From Craspedostauros australis (lineage: Eukaryota > Bacillariophyta > Bacillariophyceae > Mastogloiales > Achnanthaceae): a stretch of DNA of 64,000 nucleotides. Made by a program: the position numbers and the translations under genes. The stretch lies in the NCBI GenBank assembly GCA_026770025.1, contig JAMXDE010000030.1, positions 220,001 through 284,000 of the forward strand. Direction: 5' to 3'. The stretch's first letter is position 1; each line of letters starts with the position of its first letter. Below the pieces are notes generated by a model. That model was not told the origin of the DNA. It searched no databases and was given only the letters and a program-made list of their open reading frames with translations. Positions 1 through 10,671 of the stretch are shown piece by piece.

Positions 1-1
1 G

Positions 2-1289
2 AAGTACAAGAATGCAACAGATGACCCTGTTGGCAAGCCTGCCTTCAGGAGTATCCTGACACTGCTCACGCGACGTGGTAAGTGTCAAACGGGCCTGTCC
101 TCCTTCTACACAGACACTCTGACTGTATTCATGCACTTCCAAAACATGATCAAGAGAGTCATGGAACTGCTTTGGATTCAGAACAAGAAAGATCAAGACA
201 AAGAGCTCATGTCTGATCTTCTTGATGAGGCACAGGCCATGATCACAGATAACGATTCGGTTCTGTCATTTGCGAAATTGGAATATGCCAACAAGCACAT
301 CAAGGTGAAGTCAACCACGGATAATCTACATTCCGCAGAGCTCACACTGACGAATGGCTACCTTCCGTTTGTGGATCAGGCATGCAAGCAATGCGCAGAT
401 ATCATTGCGTTCTTCCTGATTCACGTTCGTGACTTTGTGCAAACTGCCACCAACAACATCACTGGCAACACGTTCGAATTGGATCGCATGGCTGCAGCAA
501 TTAACCTGTGTGATGACGCGCTGCGCCAGTACATGGCCCACCAAGTGAGACGAAAGGTACAAGTGCAGAAGATCAAGGAGGAAAAGGAGCACCTCAAGGA
601 CCATCCAGATCGCATCATTGCCGTCCTTGAACACAAACAACACGTTCTTCCAACCGAGAATCAGGAAGCACAGAATGAGATCTTCAGAAAGAATGGAATG
701 TCTCTCCTTGGTGCCATAACAATCCAATACAAGAACGGCAAGTTCGAGTATCAATTCATTGACATGGTGATGCATGGGCGGAACAAGCAGGATCAAATCC
801 AAGTTGTTGGCACAATCAAGACTCTCCATTCCACCGTTCTTCCGAAGCTCCACAAGGGGGTCAAAGAGGTCGTTTTCCAGAGCGACAACGCCAGTTGCTT
901 CGCAAGTCCAGCACTGATGAGGCACATGCAAGGACTGAACCAAGGAGAGGTTGAAGTTGAGTACAAGATGCCAGAGTAGGAGAAAAGACGGAAGACGATG
1001 GGTAAGAACACGGACAAGGCTAAATCTCCACCTGCAGCAAAAATCGACACAGAAAAGCCATGTTCTCATGACGCAAAGACTGCATCATCCGCGAAGGCCA
1101 AATCACAACAAGACGCCAAAACTCGCCTTCCCAAACCACGACTCCAAATCATCCAATGGTTGTACACCAAGGCGCAAGCTCACAGGAGTGCTTTGGATGG
1201 ACACTTTGGTTTTCGTCTCGTGTCAACTCAGATGTATGTGGATAGCGCCAGGGATGCAAAGATCGCCCCCAAAGGCGATATTTTCAGAG
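2..1289 (+). pseudogene. Transposase-like gene (QSDNASC family), 5' part, copy 1a
   Basis: The frame is open from the left window edge to a TAG at 977-979 and then continues in the same frame to 1289, where an LTR begins. The readable part holds a region rich in charged helical sequence, then a conserved block with GMSLLGAITI, a downstream FIDMV and QSDNASCFAS near 880-905. After the TAG, the segment IQWLYTKAQ with ALDGHFGF follows at about 1150-1220. From memory, similar blocks (QDNAGCYHS, then a segment with an Asp-x-His-Phe) occur in uncharacterised, repeat-like proteins of many invertebrates and protists. I infer a DDE-type transposase core, with the Asp of SDNAS and the Asp of LDGHF as candidate catalytic residues. 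The gene is broken by the stop and by the LTR insertion. Family identity is moderately sure, function is inference. Confidence 0.55.
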
Positions 1290-2473
1290 TGCTAACATCT
1301 AGATCGAAATTAGGCTAACATCTCACATGACTGGAACGTGATTCGACTTGATTGATAGTACAGTCGGATGAGGCTTTGATGATGCGATCATTCCCTGATA
1401 CTACTGTCATTGGAACTGATGCAGGGAATGGCATCAGAGGGTGGCATCAGAGGGTGGCATCAGAGGGTGGCATCAGAGGGTGGCATCAGAGGGTGGCATC
1501 AGAGGGTGGCATCAGAGGGTGGCATCAGAGGGTGGCATCAGAGGGTGGCATCAGAGGGTGGCATCAGAGGGTGGCATCAGAGGGTGGCATCAGAGGGTGG
1601 CATCAGAGGGTGGCATCAGAGGGTGGCATCAGAGGGTGGCATCAGAGGGTGGCATCAGAGGGTGGCATCAGAGGGTGGCATCAGAGGGTGGCATCAGAGG
1701 GTGGCATCAGAGGGTGGCATCAGAGGGTGGCATCAGAGGGTGGCATCAGAGGGTGGCATCAGAGGGTGGCATCAGAGGGTGGCATCAGAGGGTGGCATCA
1801 GAGGGTGGCATCAGAGGGTGGCATCAGAGGGTGGCATCAGAGGGTGGCATCAGAGGGTGGCATCAGAGGGTGGCATCAGAGGGTGGCATCAGAGGGTGGC
1901 ATCAGAGGGTGGCATCAGAGGGTGGCATCAGAGGGTGGCATCAGAGGGTGGCATCAGAGGAATCCAGACTATGTGATAGTCATGTTATGCTGACATGTCT
2001 AGTGACGCCAAGTGCATCAGTGCACATGTGGCAGCAACATTTAGAAAGTAGAGCAGTGATGTCAGTGATGATGTATGCAGAATCCTGACATTCACAAGCA
2101 AGATAAATGGACAAGAATGAATATGGAACAAGGTCCATGACCAGACAGATTAAGAGATGTGGAAACACCCAGGAAGGGCAACTTTAGAGAAAATGCACAA
2201 TGGACTATATTGGCATCGAGCAATGAAGTAGGCAGACCCGATGATGAACCACAACGGAATTGGGCAGAACAGTAGGAAGAGTGCAGAATGCACCAACTGA
2301 GGATGGATGAGATATTGTTCTCACAATTCTCAACAATCATCAATTGACATACAAGCTAAGTTGGCAACCAACAACCAAACACAAACCAACTTCTCTTGAT
2401 GGATTGATCACCCTGAGGGTGTAGTATGTGCCAGTGTTTGGTTTTCTGACCTGTGTGTATTTGACGATTCTCA
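1290..2473 (+). mobile_element. Copia-family LTR expanded by a 13-bp minisatellite
   Basis: The segment starts TGCTAACATCTAGATCG and ends GACGATTCTCA. It matches the start and end of the solo LTR at 3483-4189 (starts TATCAACATCTAG, ends TGCTGATTATCA), and the GGATTGATCACCCTGAGG block near its end is shared. Without the minisatellite it would be about 650 bp, close to the 707-708 bp of the other LTRs. It is clearly more diverged from them than they are from each other. An RNase H fragment follows directly at 2474, so most of the internal region has been deleted. Confidence 0.75.
1429..1960. repeat. 13-bp minisatellite inside the LTR
   Basis: About 41 essentially perfect tandem copies of GTGGCATCAGAGG. 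As 13 is not a multiple of three and the unit has no stop in any forward frame, all three forward frames are open across it. The long ORFs here are therefore artefacts of the repeat. The other LTRs of this family lack the array. Confidence 0.97.
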
Positions 2474-3110
2474 ATGGAGCCATTCGCTTTCGTACAGCCA
2501 TACCACAACACGAGGAACACTTTGAGATACCACAGCAGGATTGGCTGTACTCCGTGTATGGTAACACATCGGAGGAAATCGCGAAGGACGCTCCTGTGCC
2601 AAGAGGCAAGACCGTCAGGACCACTTCATTTGTCGATGCCAACCTCATGCATTGCAAGGAAACTGGTCGATCGGCCACTGGAGTTCTCCATTTCGTGAAC
2701 CAAACACCCATCGAATGCTTCTGCAAACGACAGGCCACCGTCGAGACCGCAACCTACGGATCTGAATTCGTTGCAGCACGTCAAGCCACTGAACAAATCA
2801 TATCCCTTTGTCTTCCTCTGAGGGAGATGGGCATCCCTTTCAATGGTCCCAGTTGGCTGTTTGGTGACAACCAATCAGTCATAACTTCATCCACCATGCC
2901 CATGAGCATGCTGACCAAGGACACAACGCACTTGCATACCATCGCGTCCGTTCCGCCATCGCATCAGGAACTATCCACTTCATCAAGATCCCTGAAACAC
3001 AGAATGTGGCTGCCGTCTTGACGAAGTTCCTACTGTGGGCAGCATCCTGGCCTCTCATCCAACCAATCCTATCCTTGAGAGGTGACACCATCCGCTCACA
3101 CAACAAGTGA
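2474..3110 (+). pseudogene. Copia RNase H fragment
   Basis: This is the end of a Ty1/copia pol. It shows a linker with WLYSVYG, then FVDANLMHC, ATVETATYGSEFVAARQA and FGDNQSVITSS, the typical copia RNase H order. The frame is lost near 2928; the continuation in the next frame (LAYHRVRSAIASG, then VAAVLTKFL) runs to about 3108. GAG, protease, integrase and reverse transcriptase are missing. The coding sequence begins immediately after the LTR at 1290-2473, so the internal deletion joined LTR to RNase H. A purine-rich stretch (CGGGGAG) near 3130 could be the old polypurine tract. A dead copy. Confidence 0.8.
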
Positions 3111-3482
3111 TATCATCGACATGCGCTTCGGGGAGTAATAACGCATTGAACACTCCAACTACACTCGTCATTGGTACCATGTGAATGAGTCGTGTGGTAT
3201 TCGTGTACCATAGGACAAATACTGATGCAGTCATGAGACTCTTCGTGTGTGATGAATCGTAATGTCTTGATATCCGCAATTGCCGCAACCCCCATGTGGG
3301 ATCGCTTTCTCGTCTCACAGACTGACTTGCAATTCAGATATATTGACTCCTCAATTCCACACCATCTTGTTGACACCTTGCAATTCAGATATATTGGTTC
3401 ATCCAATAGATCTGAATAAGAAGTCCTCAATTGCACAGCTTCAGAATTATGGCAGTGCTGGTCATTGTGGACCGGAACGTGC
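3111..3482. other. Non-coding stretch left of the solo LTR
   Basis: No supportable gene. It contains two copies of a short phrase, TTGCAATTCAGATATATTG, at about 3329 and 3380. The last five bases before the LTR (3478-3482) are CGTGC, the left target-site duplication of the solo LTR. Confidence 0.5.
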
Positions 3483-4189
3483 TATCAACATCTAGAGCGA
3501 AATTAGGTACCCATCTCCCATGACTGAAACGTGATTCATTATTTTTGATTCGACTCGATTTGAGAGTATTGTCGAGTGAGTCTTGATTACACGATTGATA
3601 TTCAGTCACTACTGTCATCGAACATGACGTAGGCACTGACATCATCGTATGACGTCAGAGGATCGGTCATTGTGATCCTCGGAATCGAGATTATATTTTA
3701 GTCATGGTATGCTGACCTGTCTAGCCTAGCCGAATGCATCATCGAGCACGTGGCAACAACATTTAGGATCCAGAATAACATCGTCAGAGGTGATGCATGC
3801 ACCTTGTCGACGTAGACGGATCGATCCATATGTGATCAAACAGAGATCAGGACTGGCTATGACCAGGAGAGGTGAAGAAACACCCAAGGGTGAGAATAAC
3901 ACGAGATATCGTGTAAATCAACATGCCATCTTGGGCAATGTTTTAGGAAAGACTGCGAGATAAACCACGAGGTAATCGAGCAGCATGTTAGCAACCGTGC
4001 AATAGGCACCATCATTAGAAATAGGAGATCATCATCTCGTAATCCAAACTCAATCATCAATTGACTACAACTAACTTAGAACACAACAAACACCAAACAT
4101 TCCAACTCCACCTGACGGATTGATCACCCTGGCGGCGTAGTAAGTGCAGTGTTTGGTGCCCTTGACTTGTATTGAATTGCTGATTATCA
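3483..4189 (+). mobile_element. Solo LTR of the copia family, 707 bp, TSD CGTGC
   Basis: Starts TATCAACATCTAGAGCG and ends GAATTGCTGATTATCA. It is bounded by an identical 5-bp direct repeat, CGTGC, at 3478-3482 and 4190-4194. A perfect 5-bp duplication around a single LTR is the mark of a solo LTR left by recombination between the two LTRs of a full element. The reverse complement of 18510-19217 is nearly identical over the whole length, roughly 95% by eye. It carries no gene. Confidence 0.9.
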
Positions 4190-4194
4190 CGTGC

Positions 4195-4515
4195 CATCTG
4201 TTCTTGCTTTCACCTCTGCACTTGAAAACATGCATTCCCCACACATGTGGATCCAAACATTGTCAGGACGTCATTTCACAGCAGTATCGTTGCGAGCAAC
4301 TTGTGCAATCTCGTTTCTTCCATCATCATCTTGAATTGCACTCTTCATGCTCACAGTTCTGACTTCAACAGATCAGAATTGGGCCAGCTTTCTTCACTAT
4401 CATAACAATCACTTACTTGAGCCCAACACAATACACAACAATCTACATACTTCATTGTCGATTCTGGTCTTTATTTATTTGGTTCAAGTACCCTGTACCA
4501 TATTCTTTTCTATCA
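4195..4515. other. No gene recognised between solo LTR and copy 1b
   Basis: About 320 bp of AT-rich, pyrimidine-rich sequence. Short open frames here show no family features. It may be leftover internal or flanking DNA of the disrupted transposase-like gene. Confidence 0.4.
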
Positions 4516-5291
4516 CACCACATCAAATGGTTTCCCAATCATGTAGAACCATGAATTCATCCGGTGTGACTCCACCATATCACATCCCAAAGGAACAGCT
4601 GGACATCTACAAAGCAGCAGTGCCAACCATCAGTTTACAGTTTGGCAAGGAATACATCACAAGAGAGTCAGCCATTGTCATGCCTCTCAAAGGGAAGCCT
4701 GTACACGAGAAAATCGTTGATGTCCCAGCAGTTGCATGTGATGCCATCGCCAACGCCATCAGGCAAGTGCTTGCACAGGAGGGAATCGATCCCATCGATG
4801 CAGCAAAAGAAGCTGGCAGCAACAGCACACACAATGCCAACACCAATGGGACACAAGAGATGGCTGGTCATCCAATCCATCTAGAGGAAGGACAAGCCAT
4901 TAAATCGTCCACCTTGACCACTGCGCTCTCCCTCAAGGCAGCAGAGAAGTTGGAAGAATGGTATACGGTGGGCAAGAAATGCCCAGCACAAAAGAAAACG
5001 GCTGTTGCCATCCACAGGGAGCTGATAGAACAGTATTTGCAACATGATTGGGTTCTTCAGCCAGATTCCAACAGCGTTGAGCACGATAGGTTGTCTTTTC
5101 TTGAGCTTGATGAAGATGCAGTAGTCACATTTGAAGGGAATGAGCAGGTGATCACCATCGTGGGCTCAGCTATACGCCGTGCAATCGATACTTTTGGTGC
5201 CCCAGATGGTCATCATCCTTTTGTCTGGCTTACTTGCGTCTGCTTTGTCTTCCTGGAGATGGAAGTAACAGAAGCCAAGGTGGTTGCCTGA
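4516..5291 (+). pseudogene. Transposase-like gene (QSDNASC family), 3' part, copy 1b
   Basis: From about 4516 the DNA is similar to 17640-18140, sharing CACATCAAATGGTTT and, at protein level, a KEQLD block (IPKEQLDIYKAA here, VHKEQLDEHLKED there). Further on is a helical block EKLEEWYTVGKK...AVAIHRELIEQYLQHDW near 4950-5050, which parallels VKVFLDDYNNLND...VMEFVQHD in the other copy. The frame is open from 4347 to 5291, but its start is not convincing. I infer that it is the C-terminal half of the gene whose 5' part ends at 1289, separated from it by copia debris. No enzymatic motif is visible in this half. Confidence 0.5.
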
Positions 5292-5479
5292 AGTAAAACA
5301 CCTGCTGCCACATGTTTTGGCATGCTTGAACAGAAACAGAGATAGCAAGGCATACAATACCTCCATTCTTCTCCATGCCCAGAGCTTTCCAAGACACCTT
5401 CCACAGCGCACCAGCTGCTAAAATTTGGCTTCCGTTGTTCTTACCTTGGGACTACAAGACTTGTCTTGAGAACGAAGGA

Positions 5480-6250
5480 AAGGTGCTAACGTCTTTGGCA
5501 TTTGTGATGCGAGAATCCGGCGACTGGATGCAAAAATGTCATTCACGTTGTTCGAATTGCGTTGTGAGGAACGCTAGTAGCGTCATATCTCGGTGGGGAC
5601 CGCCTCCGTGCATTTGATATCGCACAACCACCTCCTTGCCTGTTTCCGAACCAATGGTCATGCAGAGACTTTCGAGGTTAGGGATCTCGAGGTAACAGAA
5701 GAAACCCACAAGGTTGTACTTTGGTTTCTTCTTGTGCTCCTTCTTGCTCCCAGTTATCCCCATGGCCTCGAAGTAGAATTGACCCTTCACTCACAAAATG
5801 TTCTCTGGGATGTGAGGATAGCGACGTTTCCCATTCTCGTTGATGACTTGTTTGTAGGTGCTCACAAGTGCCTCCTCCATGCGTCCACATGTTCAATAGG
5901 TACGAGATAGGCTTTGCCCCTGGCCCCTATGAAAGAACAAGTCATCAATCAGTGCAACCACATTAGTTGCAATAACCATGGTCTTGTCCAGATGATTCCT
6001 TTTCTGGGGGTGATGGGCTACTGAGACGACACTATACTCAAGAACTTCTTGAATATTGTCGCAAGTAAACAGGACCCAAAATCACTTCTCCTCCATGAGG
6101 GCAATCAGCACTTGGGTATGGTTGAACTGTTTGGCCAACACCCAAAATACACAAACCTCATTTGCCCAAGCCGCACCATTGAGGTTCGTCACCTTCGCAA
6201 GGGGCGGCAATATTAGGTTCATTTCAAAGTAGGTCGTATCCACCGCAAAG
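5480..6250 (-). pseudogene. Decayed coding sequence, family unknown
   Basis: On the minus strand three frames together give protein-like text with a normal composition: a block with AVDTTYFEMNLILPPLAKV at about 6240-6180, a block with VIATNVVALIDDLFF near 5960, and YNLVGFFCYLEIPNLESL near 5720-5670. Stops and frame changes separate the blocks. I do not recognise the family. Location among transposon remnants suggests another dead mobile-element protein, but that is inference. Confidence 0.35.
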
Positions 6251-6331
6251 CCTCTATTAAGTCATCAGTTCTGAGAAAGGTATGAGGAGAGAGTGGATAT
6301 TCTGGCAAATTCTGGTGTGACTGTAAGATTT

Positions 6332-6475
6332 CTTGATGTGGTTGGATCATTGATGTGAGTTGGATCATTGATGTGAGTTGGATCATTGATGTGGTTGGAT
6401 CATTGATGTGGTTGGATCATTGATGTGGTTGGATCATTGATGTGGTTGGATCATTGATGTGGCTGGATCATTTGG
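6332..6475. repeat. 16-18 bp tandem repeat GATGTGGTTGGATCATT
   Basis: About eight copies of a unit of 16-18 bp, with GTTGGATCATTGATGTG as the common form and small length changes in the first copies. Less uniform than the neighbouring 16-bp array. Confidence 0.9.
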
Positions 6476-6617
6476 ATAGTTGTATTATTGTGTGCTGTTG
6501 CAACACGATCCGGAAGGGAAGACCTTCCTGACTGCCAGTTTCAGTGAAACTGTTGATTCAGTTAGGAGGGAAAGACTGTCTGGGAAGTAGTAGGATTGAC
6601 AATGAGTAGATTAGTAT

Positions 6618-7473
6618 GGTTGTGCTGATCTTGGGTTGTGCTGATCTTGGGTTGTGCTGATCTTGGGTTGTGCTGATCTTGGGTTGTGCTGATCTTGGGT
6701 TGTGCTGATCTTGGGTTGTGCTGATCTTGGGTTGTGCTGATCTTGGGTTGTGCTGATCTTGGGTTGTGCTGATCTTGGGTTGTGCTGATCTTGGGTTGTG
6801 CTGATCTTGGGTTGTGCTGATCTTGGGTTGTGCTGATCTTGGGTTGTGCTGATCTTGGGTTGTGCTGATCTTGGGTTGTGCTGATCTTGGGTTGTGCTGA
6901 TCTTGGGTTGTGCTGATCTTGGGTTGTGCTGATCTTGGGTTGTGCTGATCTTGGGTTGTGCTGATCTTGGGTTGTGCTGATCTTGGGTTGTGCTGATCTT
7001 GGGTTGTGCTGATCTTGGGTTGTGCTGATCTTGGGTTGTGCTGATCTTGGGTTGTGCTGATCTTGGGTTGTGCTGATCTTGGGTTGTGCTGATCTTGGGT
7101 TGTGCTGATCTTGGGTTGTGCTGATCTTGGGTTGTGCTGATCTTGGGTTGTGCTGATCTTGGGTTGTGCTGATCTTGGGTTGTGCTGATCTTGGGTTGTG
7201 CTGATCTTGGGTTGTGCTGATCTTGGGTTGTGCTGATCTTGGGTTGTGCTGATCTTGGGTTGTGCTGATCTTGGGTTGTGCTGATCTTGGGTTGTGCTGA
7301 TCTTGGGTTGTGCTGATCTTGGGTTGTGCTGATCTTGGGTTGTGCTGATCTTGGGTTGTGCTGATCTTGGGTTGTGCTGATCTTGGGTTGTGCTGATCTT
7401 GGGTTGTGCTGATCTTGGGTTGTGCTGATCTTGGGTTGTGCTGATCTTGGGTTGTGCTGATCTTGGGTTGTGC
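6618..7473. repeat. 16-bp minisatellite, about 53 copies
   Basis: Essentially perfect tandem copies of GGTTGTGCTGATCTTG over 856 bp. The minus strand has no stop within the array, so a 320-residue reading frame of repeated 16-residue units crosses it. That frame has no start context or conserved domain and is treated as an artefact. Confidence 0.97.
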
Positions 7474-8130
7474 TATTTGATATTTTGAATAGGCTGCATT
7501 GTGAGTTGATCAGATGATGCATGTAGGATGAAGAAACGATGTTCACATGAGTGGTGCAGCTCTGCACTGACACTCAGAGGTTCAGTGTTGAGGACAGACA
7601 GGGATCCTTTCTCTTTCCTGCTCTCTATTGTCTGTATTAGTCTTCCTACGTCCAAGTACAAGAGCTTGACATCTTGATTGAGGTTGCGCGTGAGAACACA
7701 GGATGGAAAGTGAGTGGAATTGCAGTTGGATTCCCTGCTTGTGTTGAAGCAGGACAAATCTCTTTGTTACTGTCATGTAGAGGTGGCAGGTGACATAGCT
7801 GACATGGGAATCGAGGCAAGTGGTAATACAAGGATTCTGGGGAGCATATTGTTCCCAGAACAACTTGGATCAAGTTGATCATGCAATTTGAGTCAGGAAT
7901 GATCCGTGAATAGAAAAGGAGGAAAAGAGAAAGGAGGATTTTTCTGTTGTTGTAGTTGGAAGATGTTGTGCCAAAATGAATTTCAAGGCATGACATGGGA
8001 CACGCTAGAGTGAAACGTAGTCAGTTCTGAAGTGGACTTCAACTCTCCCTCTCAGTGTTGAGTCACGGTGAAATTGTGATATCGGTGAAAACTTCATCTT
8101 TCGTTGATTGTTGATGACGAGGAACGCCTA
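7474..8130 (-). mobile_element. Probable 3' end and LTR start of a copia element
   Basis: Just after the pol stop on the minus strand comes GAGAGGGAGAGT (about 8058-8047), a purine-rich tract also found after the pol ends near 22,470 and 29,700. I read it as the polypurine tract. The LTR would then begin TGAAGTCCACTTCAG at about 8046 and run to lower coordinates. The inner edge of this LTR was not located, and it may extend beyond the 16-bp array. No gene is seen. Confidence 0.45.
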
Positions 8131-10170
8131 CTAACCCATGATTTGGAATCGTAGGTATTGGAAGGTGACAACAATCACTCCCTTGGTGAAGACATCGGCC
8201 AGCTGCTCGCCTGTTGGAATGTGTTGCACACAAATGAACCCAGCCTTGACCCAATACCAGAAGAAGTGCCACTTGGTGAGGAAGTGTTTAGTTCGAGCAG
8301 TGGGTTGGTGATTGGTGGCAAGTGAGATGCATGCTTCGTTGTCTTCGAAAACGGTGCACTGGAGGTTTGTGTGTAAGGGCATGTCTGTGCCAGCGTTGTC
8401 GATGACCTGGCGGATGAGTTGTTGGATCGGAATGAGGGGACGCATTGCGAGGGAAAGCGCAGCATACTCAGCCTCCGTTGTTGAGAGTGCGATCTCCGTT
8501 TGAAGCTTGGACTTCCAGATGAGCGGACATCCTCCCAGTTTGATGAGGTATCCGGTGCGTGACTTGACCGCTGTGCGGTCCTGGTCGGGTTCCTGTCTGT
8601 AGAGTCCTGCGAAGTCGGAGTCAACGAAGCATGTGAGGTCCAATTGTCCAGTGGGGCGTATGATGGTACCCTTGTCCTGCGTGGTCTCCAAGTATCGCAT
8701 GATCCTCTTGATCGCTTTTGCGTGCGAGCGACGAGGGTCGCTTCCGAAGCGAGCGACCTGGGAGACAGCGAATGCGAGGTCTGGACGAGTGTTAGTAGTG
8801 AGGTAGAGTAGCATGCCCACCACAGAGCGGTAGTTCCAGGTTTCGTCCATGGGTGGTTCATGCTCGTTCCTGCCGAGTGCGGTTTGGGCCGCGGGTGTGT
8901 CAGCTCTGCCGCAGTCCGTCATGCCCGTTGCCACGAGTACCTTTTGGATAAGTCCTGGCTGCCGCAAGTGGATGTAGTCGGCTTGTGGGTCGCGGTTGAC
9001 TTCGATACCAAGGAACTCGTTGAAGCTTCCTTCATGAGTGAGTTCGAATCCTCGGTGTCTCATGGACCGAATGAAGTTGTCTGCAAATTTCTTGGTCTTG
9101 GTTGCGATGCCGGCGTCATCGACGTAGAGGACTATCATGTTGCCTTCACGGATGAAGAGGCACTGCTCCAGATCGCAGGCAGTGAATCCTTTGGCGAGGA
9201 GGGATCGGATGAGGTGTTCGTACCACAGGCGAGGGGCGATGGTGAGGCCGTATAGACTCTTCCTGAGGACGAGACATGTGTTTGATCCTTTGCTTGACTT
9301 GAATCCTCGTGGTAGATGGAGAAATACCGGTTTGTGAATCTCAGCTTGGACGAAGGCGTTGGTAAAGTCGATGGATGTCGTGACCCATCCCAAGACGATA
9401 GACGTAATCAGGAAGATGCGGACGGAGGACCATGCCACAGCTGGCGCGTAGGTGAAGGAGTCTTCTGGTATGAGGTCACCTTGGCAACACCATCGACCCT
9501 TGTACTTTTTGATAGTACCGTCAGGGAGGCGCTTGCGGCGGAAGACCCACGTTCCTGGGTAGATCTTCTCTCCATAAGGCACGGTGTTCTTGTCGACTTC
9601 CTCCCATGTACCCTTCTCAGTGAGATCTTGGATCTCTTTGTTCGCTGCTTGCATCCAAGCGTCTCTATTGTCATCACAGATGGCCTCGTCGAAGGAGAGT
9701 GTGTCTGGGTCAGAGGTTGAAGCCTTGTACGCTGCTGTTTGCTCAGAGGTGTCGAGGTTGGCACCTGTAGCGAAGTAGCTCATGAGCTGCCAGTCAACAT
9801 AAGCTGGGAAGTTGGTTGCGTCTGGTTGTGGCTCGATGATGTTCACGGAGTATGCGTGTTGTTCGATGTTGACCCAATCCTTCTGTGGGATGCAGTTGTT
9901 GGTGTCGAGAATGTGGCTGGGGTCAACTGTTAGGGTGCTTTGGAGGATGGCTTGATAGTCAGTCTCGTGCGTGTTGGGTACCTGCTGCACCTCAGTTGTG
10001 CTGGGGAGTGGCCATGGTCCTGGGCGAATGGTGCTTGTTTCCCATTGCAGGGACTCGAAGGCCGGGTGATAATCGTGTCTTTGGCCATCTGCGTCACAGA
10101 TGGATAGGTGTTTGGCCTTGAACATCGTTGCGCCGAGTCCTCCTTCTGGTAGAGTGTGTCCCTCGCTCAT
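8131..10170 (-). CDS. Ty1/copia polyprotein fragment (reverse transcriptase and RNase H)
   Basis: A 679-residue open frame covering the C-terminal half of a copia pol. It shows the pre-RT block TWVFRRKRLPDG, IDFTNAFVQAEI, SLYGLTIAPRLWYEHL and the catalytic YVDDAG, followed by TRPDLAFAVSQVARF and an RNase H with IALSTTEAEYAALS and VFEDNEACISLA. GAG, protease and integrase are missing. The upstream side is cut off by a 19-bp minisatellite that supplies the first residues. The last residues (KGVIVVTFQYLRFQIMG) look altered compared with the KGL...LMGW ends of the two related copies. No internal stop is present, so the loss of the N-terminal half is the main damage. Confidence 0.85.
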   Translation of the reverse strand: MSEGHTLPEGGLGATMFKAKHLSICDADGQRHDYHPAFESLQWETSTIRPGPWPLPSTTEVQQVPNTHETDYQAILQSTLTVDPSHILDTNNCIPQKDWVNIEQHAYSVNIIEPQPDATNFPAYVDWQLMSYFATGANLDTSEQTAAYKASTSDPDTLSFDEAICDDNRDAWMQAANKEIQDLTEKGTWEEVDKNTVPYGEKIYPGTWVFRRKRLPDGTIKKYKGRWCCQGDLIPEDSFTYAPAVAWSSVRIFLITSIVLGWVTTSIDFTNAFVQAEIHKPVFLHLPRGFKSSKGSNTCLVLRKSLYGLTIAPRLWYEHLIRSLLAKGFTACDLEQCLFIREGNMIVLYVDDAGIATKTKKFADNFIRSMRHRGFELTHEGSFNEFLGIEVNRDPQADYIHLRQPGLIQKVLVATGMTDCGRADTPAAQTALGRNEHEPPMDETWNYRSVVGMLLYLTTNTRPDLAFAVSQVARFGSDPRRSHAKAIKRIMRYLETTQDKGTIIRPTGQLDLTCFVDSDFAGLYRQEPDQDRTAVKSRTGYLIKLGGCPLIWKSKLQTEIALSTTEAEYAALSLAMRPLIPIQQLIRQVIDNAGTDMPLHTNLQCTVFEDNEACISLATNHQPTARTKHFLTKWHFFWYWVKAGFICVQHIPTGEQLADVFTKGVIVVTFQYLRFQIMG

Positions 10171-10671
10171 GAGTGTGTCCCTCGCTCATGAGTGTGTCCC
10201 TTGCTCATGAGTGTGTCCCTTGCTCATGAGTGTGTCCCTTGCTCATGAGTGTGTCCCTTGCTCATGAGTGTGTCCCTTGCTCATGAGTGTGTCCCTTGCT
10301 CATGAGTGTGTCCCTTGCTCATGAGTGTGTCCCTTGCTCATGAGTGTGTCCCTTGCTCATGAGTGTGTCCCTTGCTCATGAGTGTGTCCCTTGCTCACGA
10401 GTGTGTCCCTTGCTCATGAGTGTGTCCCTTGCTCATGAGTGTGTCCCTTGCTCATGAGTGTGTCCCTTGCTCATGAGTGTGTCCCTTGCTCATGAGTGTG
10501 TCCCTTGCTCACGAGTGTGTCCCTTGCTCACGAGTGTGTCCCTTGCTCACGAGTGTGTCCCTTGCTCACGAGTGTGTCCCTTGCTCACGAGTGTGTCCCT
10601 TGCTCATGAGTGTGTCCCTTGCTCATGAGTGTGTCCCTTGCTCATGAGTGTGTCCCTTGCTCATGAGTGTG
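10152..10671. repeat. 19-bp minisatellite at the truncated end of pol
   Basis: About 27 copies of TGAGTGTGTCCCTTGCTCA. Variants are grouped: CTCGCTCA in the first two copies, CACGAG instead of CATGAG in a run near 10510-10590. Such grouping fits local expansion by unequal exchange or slippage. It sits exactly at the broken 5' side of the pol fragment. Confidence 0.95.

Noticed and set aside
1429..1960. CRISPR-like repeat pattern
   Set aside because: All arrays in this window are head-to-tail tandem repeats without unique spacers, and the DNA is eukaryotic.
1352..2088. Three overlapping 190-215 aa ORFs of GGIRGWHQRVASE repeats
   Set aside because: They are the three frames of one 13-bp minisatellite with no stop codon. 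No start context, domain or flanking coding sequence supports them.
3480..4194. 1290-4189 as one complete element with two LTRs
   Set aside because: The LTR at 3483-4189 has its own target duplication and the outer flanks (CAGAG, CGTGC) do not match, so it is an independent solo LTR next to a separate remnant.
6611..7573. 320-aa minus-strand ORF of a 16-residue repeat
   Set aside because: Produced entirely by the 16-bp minisatellite.
9036..9056. GTTCGAATCC and similar words (also near 23450) that look like tRNA B boxes
   Set aside because: They lie inside conserved copia pol codons, and no cloverleaf or A box is present.
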